This document shows, piece after piece, positions 13,796-22,760 of a stretch of DNA of 64,000 bases; the stretch's first letter is position 1; each line of letters opens with the position of its first letter. This DNA comes from Spirometra erinaceieuropaei. Taxonomy: Eukaryota > Platyhelminthes > Cestoda > Diphyllobothriidea > Diphyllobothriidae. The stretch is taken from the NCBI GenBank assembly GCA_902702965.1, contig CACRXP010000223.1:117915-181914 (forward strand), in the 5' to 3' direction. The notes beneath the pieces were generated by a model. It saw only the letters and a program-made list of their open reading frames with translations. It did no database searches and was not told the DNA's origin. Made by a program: the position numbers and the translations under genes.

Positions 13796-15334
13796 CCCAT
13801 TGACGTAGATCTAAACTCTTTACATCGGAATTTTATCTGTACTTCTAACGACTCCACTTCTCGCCCAAACGAAATTTACCTACCACCATGTGACTTTACT
13901 CCTGTGACTGTGACAACAGTGGAACACCATCTCAAAAATATTCGCGGGTCAACGGCGGCTGGGCCGGACGGTGTCTCTCCTTTTCTCCTTAAGTCTTGCT
14001 GTTCGCAGATAGCTCCCGTCTTGGCCCACCTTATTAATCTATCCTTCATAGAGTCCAAGATTCCTGACGCCTGGCGTACAGTAAGAATTACTCCAATCCC
14101 TAAAAAATCTTTAGCTTTTGCTCCTAAATCTTTCCGTCCTATTGCCTGCTCTTCTGCACTCCTGAAACTTACTGAACGAGTGGCATTAGATTCCCTTAAG
14201 TACTCCTCCGTCAATTTTTCTGATCCTCTACAATTTGCATACAAGGCAAAGCGTAGCACCTTGGATGCTGTTTCTTTAGTTGTTCATTCAGCTTTGAGAG
14301 ACTTAGACAAGGGATGCCGTGCATATGCATGTGCTTTTCTCGACCACTCTTCCGCCTTCAACACTATTCCGCGCCAACTCCTCCTGGCCAAAGCAGCTGC
14401 GTGCGACACTCCGAGCTGGGTTGTCTCTTGGCTTAGAGATTATTTTTCCTTCCGCACTCAGTTTGTCCAGTCGGGAAGGAGAAAATCTTCTATTCTTCCA
14501 AACAATTGTGGAGTTCTACAAGGTTCTATCTTATCCCCTCATCTTTTCTCCCTACATACTGATGATTTGAGATCGCCAAACGACTGCCTGTATGTTAAGT
14601 ATGCCGATGACATGGTCATAGGCCACCCACTCAAAAACCTGACTGACCTACAGTCTTTAAAGGATGGCTTAGACCACGTCTCCGCATGGTCTTCGAATAA
14701 TGGACTCCTACTCAACAATCAGAAATCAGTACAGTGTGTGTTTCGATTGCGACCCTCTCCCATTCCTGAACCTTTGGATATTCTTCCCAATGAGGTATCT
14801 TCTTTCCGGTACCTAGGTGTTACTTTATCCTCAAATCTCTCTTTCTCTCTTCATATGGAAACCCTTTTAACAAAAATTCAAAAACCTGTTTATTATATTC
14901 GTCGTCTACGTTCATATCACACACCCCAGCCCTTAATCTGGCAATTCATCGATGGCTGTATTCTTCCACTCATTCTTTATTGTTCTCCAGTTATTTTTCC
15001 AGCTTTACTTAAAAAAGATCTAATTATTTTTAAACGTGTCATTCGAATGCTCGCCTCTGCTGCTGGTGTTTCCTATCATCTTTTAGTTGATACCATCGTG
15101 CAGCGACATTTCAACTCGGTGGAGCAATTCGCTGACCGAATTCTGAATGACACCGTCCATCCCCTTCATAATGAGTTAATGGCTGCAAAATCCTTACGCC
15201 CCACGCGTCGATGCTTCCGCCACATCCCTTGCCGCACTTCGGCCTATCGGAATTCCATACTGCCATTTCTAGCCCGGTATCTCACCTGCAAAGATGTTGA
15301 AAAACAAAAACTAAAACTCGGTCTTGCACCTTAA
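13745..15334 (+). CDS. Rex1/CR1-type non-LTR retrotransposon reverse transcriptase, 5'-truncated
   Basis: The open frame runs from 13745; recognisable RT sequence starts near 13790 and ends at the TAA at 15332-15334, about 510 residues. In order it holds a linker, GPDGVSPFLLKS, PDAWRTVRITPIPKK, LLKLTERV, motif A with FLDHSSAFNTI (Asp codon 14342), motif B GVLQGSILSP at 14510-14539, motif C YADD at 14600-14611, then a thumb region with RYLGVTLS and IRRLRSYHTPQP. The C-terminal part with ILNDTVHPLHNEL and YRNSILPFLARYL is typical of the Rex1 branch of the CR1 group. There are no stops or frameshifts, so this copy is much younger than the PLE remnant it abuts. The upstream apurinic-type endonuclease is missing, as expected for 5' truncation during target-primed reverse transcription. 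No host start codon is implied; an unbroken RT frame does not mean this truncated copy can mobilise. Confidence 0.88.
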   Translation, partial: TTKSLPSISSFIDKIYEPIDVDLNSLHRNFICTSNDSTSRPNEIYLPPCDFTPVTVTTVEHHLKNIRGSTAAGPDGVSPFLLKSCCSQIAPVLAHLINLSFIESKIPDAWRTVRITPIPKKSLAFAPKSFRPIACSSALLKLTERVALDSLKYSSVNFSDPLQFAYKAKRSTLDAVSLVVHSALRDLDKGCRAYACAFLDHSSAFNTIPRQLLLAKAAACDTPSWVVSWLRDYFSFRTQFVQSGRRKSSILPNNCGVLQGSILSPHLFSLHTDDLRSPNDCLYVKYADDMVIGHPLKNLTDLQSLKDGLDHVSAWSSNNGLLLNNQKSVQCVFRLRPSPIPEPLDILPNEVSSFRYLGVTLSSNLSFSLHMETLLTKIQKPVYYIRRLRSYHTPQPLIWQFIDGCILPLILYCSPVIFPALLKKDLIIFKRVIRMLASAAGVSYHLLVDTIVQRHFNSVEQFADRILNDTVHPLHNELMAAKSLRPTRRCFRHIPCRTSAYRNSILPFLARYLTCKDVEKQKLKLGLAP

Positions 15335-15529
15335 AGTCCTTTTTTCTTCATATATAATCATGTCCACCTGTCTGTCCAAAAACCTGTTAATCTCTATGGT
15401 AATCACTGTGTGCTGGAGAACCGTTTTTGCACCTTAAAGTCCTTTTTTCTTCATATATAATCATGTCCACCTGTCTGTCCAAAAACCTGTTAATCTCTAT
15501 GGTAATCACTGTGTGCTGGAGAACCGTTT
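15324..15529 (+). repeat. 103-bp tandem duplication in the retrotransposon 3' UTR
   Basis: The last codons and 3' UTR of the Rex1-like element are repeated head to tail. One unit begins TTGCACCTTAAAGTCC at 15324; the same sequence restarts at 15427, giving a 103-bp period with essentially identical copies. The second copy then continues into unique tail sequence. The duplication overlaps the stop codon, so the second copy lies wholly in the UTR. Confidence 0.9.
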
Positions 15530-15558
15530 TTGCTGAAAGTTTTGAAAGTTATTTTCAA

Positions 15559-15593
15559 AATAAAGCAGTCCTCTCTCTCTCTCTCTCTCTCTA
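15559..15593 (+). repeat. AATAAA plus (CT)n tail ending the non-LTR element
   Basis: An AATAAA hexamer at 15559-15564 is followed by about eleven CT dinucleotides (15570-15592). CR1-group elements commonly end in a microsatellite instead of poly(A), so I take this as the 3' terminus of the element starting near 13790. Confidence 0.65.
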
Positions 15594-15599
15594 TCCACC

Positions 15600-16920
15600 G
15601 CAGGGTATTTCCAAAGAAAACCTGGATGGGACAGTATATCAGCTTTCACAGTTTTGTTTCTCCAAATATTTAATGTAATTTAGTCTAGCGATTAGCGGCT
15701 AGCACGCGACATATCTGCTCTCCTGAGACTGCTGAGACAGAGATCCAAAATCTGCGGAACATACTCCACGAAAAATCAACCAAGAGAGATTCATCCTCCG
15801 AAATATTGTGGAGCGCACTGCAAAGCCTACGATAGCAACTATAGAAAGGAAAGACTTGTTTATATGACTGTCTTTTCGAGCGGACGCAGCAAGCTATCTA
15901 GTAAGACAACGTGTGAAGATAACGATCACTAGTGCTTTCCCCAGCGCTTTTACGCGTATGTTTCACAAAGTCTCCCCTCCTACGCCTGGGAGGTTAATAA
16001 CGACCACCGCTGCAGGACACATTAATGGGTATTTTCTCATTCACTTGGCACCGTAGAGCGGGACACAGTAGACATACAACGAGGCGCCTGGAAAAGAGCG
16101 TATGTGAACACGTACCGGCCGGCCAGGCAGAGGTGAATACAGATCGATTTCGAGTTCTATTCTCGCACATCTCGTAGATACGATTTACCGGACCGATGCC
16201 GAATAAGCCTTTCAGGATGTCTGCTGGACACCAGCAAACTTCTCTAAAGGCCCACGCCAATGGGTGCTAGCTACAGCCAAGGCAGTGGCTACGTGAATAG
16301 CGGATACAGTGCTATGTTGCCAGAAGACGTTGACACAGGCGTCCTGTCTTCCATGGCCAACGCCGACCCCAGATGGTTATTACACGACGCCTCAACCCCC
16401 TGATGACCGTGATGTGTACTCTACGTACCGGACTTGCAAACATCACTCACAGCCCACTGACCATAACACGCCGACCTCGTCAAGCGGGTGGCGTGAAAAC
16501 AATGAGTGTTAATAACTCCCGGGTCAATTATGAACCCTACAAACTTATCATATTTAAAGTTTCTAAATGCCTCTATTGACTTGATGATGGGTTACTGAAA
16601 ACACCTGTTTGCCAAATTGACTTTTCAAATGCAACATGGCAATATTCGCAAAACTCAATATTTTTAGGCTACTATAGAGTAACTGCAGCCACTGAAACAT
16701 GTATCTAGGATGCATTTATCATTGTAATCCATGGTGCGAATGCCATGTCCAGTTCCCTTCAAAGGCATCTCTCGCTTTATGGGTATCAAGTATCTTCTAA
16801 GGCTTCAGGACGAGAAAAAATTGCATTGAACCCATTCAGGCTCGAAATAAGCATCTGCCCCGCAGAAAGCGTCAGACTCTTTCGTGTCATTTACAAAGTC
16901 CTTTCAAGTCATCCCAGGTT
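15600..16920. other. no gene seen; one HHR-like remnant
   Basis: Non-coding, with no convincing reading frame. At 16578-16620 there is a TTGATGATGGG...TGAAAAC motif. It is similar over about 40 bp to the reverse complement of the sequence at about 12975-13012, the left edge of the Penelope remnant. It may be a decayed Penelope terminal repeat. Confidence 0.4.
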
Positions 16921-16929
16921 ATAAGACTT

Positions 16930-17115
16930 GCCTTTCCCGATATATGCATATATGATATGGTACCGACAAAGCCGAGGGAGACCGGAATGGCCATTTCTGG
17001 CTTATTAGCCGTCATCAGCCAGTCATACCCAACCCGAAGCGTGGAGCACTTGAGATTCGAATCCGGAATTTTTGGATATGAAGTCTGACACTCTGCCACT
17101 GGGCCAGGGGTCCCA
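16930..17115 (-). mobile_element. tRNA-derived SINE, diverged partial copy
   Basis: On the minus strand the head at about 17115 resembles a tRNA (A-box-like GGCCCAGTGGCAGAG, B-box-like GATTCGAATC). Its body shares the GGCTTATTAGCCGTCATCAG core (+ strand) with the SINE copies at 18.95, 19.4, 36.2 and 52.9 kb. The 3' portion seen in the other copies is missing or diverged. Confidence 0.6.
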
Positions 17116-17489
17116 CGTTCTATTGGCTGTGATCGAGAATATCGGTTGAGACAGATTGGCGCTCACCGACCAGGTTACTAAACGCGGTTAGCTGTCAGGG
17201 CTTACGGGGCCTGTGCGTTCGGATACCGTAGAGCAAAAGTTTCTTTTATTGTTTTTTTTCTACTTTGTCTCATTAACTGAGGGAACTACACAACTGTGAC
17301 GGTGATGGTGGTGTTGATTGCGGTAGTGGTTTCAACAACGGATGAAGCTAGCAATGTCCTGAACCAACATGGGGACCAGATCGGTTACGGCGAGCGTTAA
17401 CTGGACCGCGCAAAGTCAGTTCATCCCATAACGAGTGCAACACATGGAGGTGTTGTGGTACCCCTAAAACTCGGGCTCAAGTCGCACCA

Positions 17490-17745
17490 AATTTCCGCAT
17501 CAGTTAGCTGACCAGCTCGGACAGTTGACTGGTGACTGAGAGAGTGAGGTCGAGTCTGGGGACTCCATCAGTACACCACTCAACGCATTTGTTTACTATA
17601 AACGACCGTATGCGCTTCTAAGCTGTCAGGATGCGCTTGGTTTGGAGGGCTGCCAATTGGCGGGATAATTCCGCCCTTCTCTCAGGTCAGAGAGTAGTAT
17701 TGCAATGCCTCTTTAGTGTGGCCTCTAGGGCAATCACGCTCAGCT
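17490..17745 (+). repeat. dispersed repeat, copy 1 of a degenerate pair
   Basis: It shares several ordered blocks with 28450-28730: a GAGTGAGGTCGAGTCTGGG block, a following CCATC...CACCACTCAACGC-like block, and a GTGTGGCCTCTAGGGCA block about 140 bp later. No coding potential or clear termini are visible. Its class is unknown. Confidence 0.45.
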
Positions 17746-17829
17746 GGGGTCCGAGTCAACCACTTCTTGTCTTATTGAAAAACTGATCCATCGTGTGCAG
17801 GCCACGCGTGCTTGACAGGCGTAGACCGA

Positions 17830-18787
17830 CAGCGCGTGACCGATCTCATGAAATACTCGCCAAAATTCTGGAAGGCGTTTCCGACTAGGAAGGATTATCA
17901 TGCAGCATAACCCTATAACATTTCGGACTTGCCAGGATGTCGGCTTTTAATGAGCTTTATTTTGACCTCCTGCAGAAACCACACTCGGTAGAAAATGAAT
18001 ACTTATGTAGCATACGGTTTTCTGTTGATTTTCTATGTTTTTATAAATTCAAATACATTTTACAGAAAACATGCACAAAAATAAGCTTTCTTCTGCTAAT
18101 TTTGTAGGAAATCACATTGTATTCAAATTTTATGTCCGAAAAAAAGAGTGTATTTAGGTTTCAAAAAAGTTTCCGATTCCCGAATAATTTTCAGCTTGAT
18201 CTGCCATTGCATCAGCGTTTAGCAAATTCAGTCTACAAGGTTCATGCTTTCCACGTAAGGAAAGTCATATATTCCTCAGCCCTCAAGAGGACATCACATA
18301 GAGTCCATTAAATTTTTGAATGGATCCGGACTGTGTTGTACATTTCATGAGGAACATTAGTAGATGGACATGTGCGGTCTTGCATGCATGGACATCGCAT
18401 GGTCTTAAAAATCTCATAATAAGAAAATTTTTAAAACCAAAATAAACACTTTTTCGGGCATAAAGTAGGAAGATAATGTGATTTCCTGCAAAATTAACAA
18501 AATAAAATATATTTTGTGCATACTTTCCATACAATATATTTGAATTTATAAGACCATCGTAAACCAATAGGAAAAATGCATGCTATTTAAGCAGTCATTT
18601 TTGCCGAGTGTGGTTTCTGCAGAAGTTCAAAAGAAGTGCATTCAAAAGCCGACATCCTGGCATGTCCGAAATGTGATAGGATTATGCTGCCTTATAGTCA
18701 GTATAACAACCCACGTAAGTAATTCTTTCTTATCAGAAACGCATTCCAGAATTTTGGCTAACATTTCATGAGATCGGTCACGCACTT
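17830..18787 (+). mobile_element. foldback element, subfamily A, copy 1
   Basis: About 958 bp, made of two long imperfect inverted arms (about 17830-18190 and 18405-18787) around a loop of about 215 bp. The outer ends are CAGCGCGTGACCGATCTCATG and its complement GATCGGTCACGCACTT. No transposase is encoded; the longest frames inside are under 100 codons with no similarity. Terminal CAGT-like ends beside TA suggest a non-autonomous Tc1/mariner-type element. Orientation is assigned from the loop, since the arms are symmetrical. The same loop is found, in either orientation, in the copies at 34.2, 38.4 and 46.5 kb. Confidence 0.8.
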
Positions 18788-18952
18788 TACAGTTGAGTTT
18801 TGTCAGTCACTGCGCCCGATTCCGCTCCCGGTCGTCCTGACACCGTCTTGTCACTGACTTCAGACAGATAAAGAAGGAGAAGTTGTGATAGATGCTGCGC
18901 AAGTTTATCTTATCATAAACTAATTTGTCCATTGGTAGGGAATTCTCATCGA

Positions 18953-19230
18953 TCGTTTTTACGGGACTCACTCGTTCCTTTGTGCCTTAAGGCTCTCACT
19001 CGAACCCAACCAGCGGCGGCACAGCGGCGCATGATATAGGCAGAAGGGGTATTACCGACAAAGATAAAGGAAACTAGAATGACAATTTCTGGCTTATTAG
19101 CCGTCGTCAGCCAGTCATGCTCAACCCCGAAGTGTGGAACACCCGAGGTTCGAGTTTGCGGCCTGTTATTTAGAAGTCCACGCCTCTAAACACTGTGTCA
19201 CGAGCTCGTTGCCCTGCCTGTTTCGACCGG
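18953..19230 (-). mobile_element. tRNA-Arg-like SINE, full-length copy
   Basis: Read on the minus strand it starts near 19214 with a tRNA-like head containing an A-box region, the anticodon-arm stretch GTGGACTTCT (here interrupted by divergence), and a B-box-like GTTCGA block. A roughly 200-bp tRNA-unrelated body follows, ending near 18953. The head matches the general plan of tRNA-Arg(TCT). It lies tail-adjacent to an opposite-strand copy that begins at 19231. Confidence 0.7.
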
Positions 19231-19558
19231 TAATACCTCTTCTGCCTATATCATTCGCCGCTGTGCGGCAGCTGGTTGGGCTCGAAAGAGCCTATAAGGC
19301 ACAACGGAGCGAGTGAGTTCCGTAAGAACGATCGGTGAGCGCCCCCTACCATTGTATATTCCCGATCGAAAACCGACAGAGCAACGAGCTCGTGACGCAG
19401 TGTTTATAGGCGTGGACTTCTAACTAACAGGTCGCGAGTTCAAGCCTCGAGTGTTCCGCACTTCGGGGTTGGGTATTACTGGTTGACGACGGCTAATAAA
19501 CCAGAAATTCCATTCCATTATCCCTTGTCTTTGTCGCTAATACCCCTTCTGACTTATT
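19231..19558 (+). mobile_element. tRNA-Arg-like SINE, permuted unit (3' part + linker + 5' part)
   Basis: It begins inside the SINE body (from TAATACC at 19231), runs to the normal 3' end near 19343, and crosses a 42-bp linker containing CCATTGTATATTCCCGATCG. A new tRNA-like head then starts at about 19386, with GTGGACTTCTAACTAACAGG and GCGAGTTCAAGCC, and the copy stops at the same body point (TAATACC, about 19550). This is what excising one period from a head-to-tail array would give. The same linker joins the units at 52.9-53.3 kb. Confidence 0.7.
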
Positions 19559-19629
19559 TGTCTGCACATCACAGACCTGCGCCAACCTCTATGGTGAGCA
19601 TCGTCCGTGACGGTTAAACTGGCGCTAGT

Positions 19630-19670
19630 GGTAGCGGCGGCGGCGGTGGCGGCGCAGCGGCATGTGATGA
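19630..19670 (+). repeat. GGC/GGT-rich microsatellite
   Basis: An imperfect run of GGC, GGT and GTA triplets (TAGCGGCGGCGGCGGTGGCG core). It is not in a reading frame with other coding signs. Confidence 0.7.
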
Positions 19671-19965
19671 TAAGAATATGTCCACGATCTATGTCACGAT
19701 GCTCTCAAATCTATAAGGAAAGCAGGTCAAAGTGAATATGAGCGTAGCAATGATTACTTCATAAACAACGCTAAACGGCGAAATCGATCTTACAGATTTA
19801 ACTCATGTCCACCTTACGTCGTCATTTTTAAATGACATTTGTGCGGTGACCGTGAGGATTTTTGAAGGTTAAGCACCTCTTACAAATTAGAGACTTAGCT
19901 GAAGTCAGATACCACCAGTTTTGCCATCTTGAGCTCACTGCATTGCAATGCATAAGGATCAGATG

Positions 19966-20240
19966 TGGTTATGTGGTTCCACATGAAGTAAACAAACCCT
20001 AATAACCTGTAATGCGGAACCGGTGGTAATAGGGGGTTTTTACAGGTGGGCCTGGGGAACGCACAGGCGACGAGGTCAGGTAACTGTAAGCAGGAGAAAA
20101 GCTATTGGGAATGCGCGACTGTACTTTATGTGGTTGAGAAATAGTTGCCCTAACCCCTAACCTTAACTTTCAACTCTAACCTCTTACCCTAACCCCTGAC
20201 CTCAACGCCAACTGTATTGTGTCCAGCAGGTGATGCTCTA
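19966..20240 (-). repeat. TTAGGG-cored dispersed repeat family 1, copy A
   Basis: The minus strand carries a GGACACAATAC end, then a short degenerate (GGGTTAGGG)n interior at about 20150-20205. A long conserved flank follows with AACTATTTCTCAACCA, GCGCATTCCCAATRGC, TGTGCGTTCCCC and GTTTGTTTAC. The same blocks occur in the same order at 57093-57490 on the plus strand. The repeat therefore includes unique sequence on both sides of the telomere-like core and is not simply a telomere relic. A weaker partial match is at about 25262-25330. Confidence 0.75.
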
Positions 20241-21590
20241 TAGCCATATCTTACCTGTAAAGGCTCCAGCGTAACCCCGCAAGCTACAAAGGAATAAAGT
20301 GAGGCGAGATTTGATGTCACAGAAAAGCCTTGCCTCAGCTTTCTTAAGCAAAATGACAATTCTGCAGGAACTAGAAATACGAATGTTTGCTCAGGAAAGT
20401 TGATGAGTATTTTTATAAATATGCAGAAGGTGAATTCTCGGGTGGAATTTGAAATGTGAACTGGATAAATCGTGATTAACTCCTTCGCAATTTTTACCAT
20501 GTAGTATGTTGAATGAACTTTATTCCGATAAATAAGGTAGAGGCGTGCTGCTGTCAGACTGTCCTTGTGCATGTGAGTAGAACCTTTCGACTACAGACCC
20601 CGGTCTTGTGTACACACCGACATCCATATAACACTATGAGTTAGAAATCGCAAGGGGAAAGTGGAGCGATACCACGCGAATTATTTGCAGACATCAACCA
20701 GCCATATTATAGCTCCGGGTTCGGATAGCCCGAGGTAGTAATATGAGCGTTTGAACAATTAGCATTAAACTCAGAACTCTCCCAGTTTAGTCAGGGGATA
20801 TAACAGTTCCAGTGCCAAACTACAGTACAAAGTCATGTTGGGCCGCCTTTCGCCGATCTGGTTTTTGAACGACGGATTCCGTTTTGGCTTAGACTTCCGA
20901 TTTAGAGTTTACGTTTGCGATCACATATTCACAAGTTATAAATAGTCGTAAGAATATGGTGAAAAGTTTTTTCTAGTCCGACATTGTTGCACAATTGTCT
21001 GAAGACGACAAAAAATGCCCTTCCTAGCCTCCCCTGCCCTTTCCTGAGGGCGGTCTCTAGATAAAACTTTTCGCCCGACTCAAAAAACGTACTGGTTAAA
21101 CTAAGCTGACAAAAGAGAATGAGACTTTTTCCGTCTCTATTCTTGTCTACTGTACGAATATAATCGTATTCACGATGTATTTCGTGCACACAGGAGTAGT
21201 AGTGTTTAAAATGTGCCTAATGTTTGTCACACTGCCTTCCTAAAAATTAAATCCGTGAGTAGTTCTAACACTTAGAGTGACTTGAAAACGGAGATGCGTG
21301 TATATCTGTTCATTAATTTCTTCAATTATGGTTTCCTACCGACGGTCCCCTATTAAAATGAACTTCTCGCACGCTGGATTTCACCCACCTAGGTAAAGAG
21401 AGGAGGAAAGATCGAAAGACAGTGCCCATCCTAACTAATGTTTTGCATCCGGACTTCTGGCTCTTAAAGTAGATGTCATGGTTAATATGTTAGACGTTGG
21501 AGGCGCATTCACGAAACGGATTATGGGAAGTGCCCGCCCCGTCGTGCAGTGGAGCTCAATGTGGAGCCCCCACAGGCAGTCGTTTAATGA
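20240..21590. other. no gene seen
   Basis: Only short reading frames on both strands. No recognisable repeat family member except the boundary with the foldback element at 21.6 kb. Confidence 0.5.
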
Positions 21591-21599
21591 TCGAGAATA

Positions 21600-22580
21600 C
21601 AGTAGATGTGCTAACTCAACCAAAATTTCGAAATGCGTTCTCGTTTCGAAAAGATAAATTAAGAAGTGTTGTAAAACTAATCATTATGCAGCATAAATCT
21701 ATAATGATTCAGTTACCCAGGGTGTCGGCTTTCAAAAGAACTTATTTGCAGCTGCATGCAAGATCTATGCTCTGCAAAAAATGACTACTTATTTAGCACG
21801 CAATTTTCTCATTGATTTTCGATGCCCTTGAAAATTCAATTATATTTCATGGAAAACATGCATAAAAAATATTCATTATTTTACTTATCCCGGTAGATAA
21901 TCACGTCTTCTTCCAATTTCATACTCAAAAGAAGAGTATAATTCGGTTTCAAAAAACTTTTCTAATTCCCGAATAATTTTGAACCCGATCTGCTGTTACA
22001 CTTGCATTCAGGGTTTCAAAACTACAAGCTGTATATTTTCCGTGTACAGAAAATCATGCATTTCTCTACGGTGTTTAGAGATGACCATATAAGATTCATA
22101 AAATTAAGCAGTGGATTTCAGAAATATTGTTAACTTTAAAAGCCACATTCGTAAATGCAGATACATGACGTTTCATGAACGGCCATTTAATGGTATTAAA
22201 AAATCTCACAATTAGAAACTTTTTAAAAACCGAATTATACTCTTCTTTTGAGTATGAAATTGGAAGAAGACGTGATTTTCTACCGAAATAGTAAAATAAT
22301 GAATAGTTTTATGCATGTTGTCTATGAAATATAATTGAATTTTCAAGGGCATCGAAAAGCAATGAGAAAATTGCATGTAAGTAGTCATTTTTTGCAGAGT
22401 ATAGATCTTGGATGCAGCCGAAAATAATTTCTTTTGAAAGCCGACACCCTGAGGTAACTGGATCATTATAGATTTATGCTGCATCATGATCGGTTTTACA
22501 ACACTATTTAATGTATCTTTTAGACACGATAACGCATTTCGCAATTTCGGTTGACATTTAACGAGTTAGCACATCTACCG
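21600..22580 (+). mobile_element. foldback element, subfamily B, copy 1
   Basis: About 981 bp. The ends are CAGTAGATGTGCTAACTC and GAGTTAGCACATCTACCG, each beside TA (21598-21599 and 22581-22582). The two arms are near-complementary over roughly 370 bp and include the block ATGACTACTTA...GCA also found in subfamily A. The loop of about 210 bp, beginning CCCGAATAATTTTGAACC, is homologous to the subfamily A loop but diverged. The terminal 20 bp differ from subfamily A, which defines B. No transposase frame is present. Confidence 0.85.
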
Positions 22581-22599
22581 TATATGCTCCAAGGAGGCA

Positions 22600-22760
22600 A
22601 GACAAAGTCAGGGCAGACTGGGGTGGCTACCGCTGGCTTACCAGTCGCTACCAGCCAACTTTAAGAAAAACCAGGTTTTTTCTCACCCGAGTCTCAACCC
22701 CGCGTTATTTTGTCGGTGGGTCTTATTGAGGCCAGCGCTCTAGCAATCGTGTAATGGGGC
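22600..22760 (-). mobile_element. very diverged SINE relic
   Basis: On the plus strand, GACAAAGTCAGGGCAGACTGG followed by GGCTTACCAGTCGCTACCAGCC parallels the GACAAAGACAAGGGAGACTGG and GGCTTATTAGCCGTCGTCAGCC blocks of the tRNA-Arg-like SINE at the right spacing. The head region is not clearly tRNA-like any more. Confidence 0.4.

Noticed and set aside
13876..14259. 127-codon minus-strand frame
   Set aside because: Shadow of the Rex1-type reverse transcriptase on the opposite strand.
20189..20572. 127-codon minus-strand frame
   Set aside because: Its C-terminal part runs through the TTAGGG-cored repeat. The similar peptide ending at 57141 comes from the other copy of that repeat, so the shared peptide is not evidence for a protein family.
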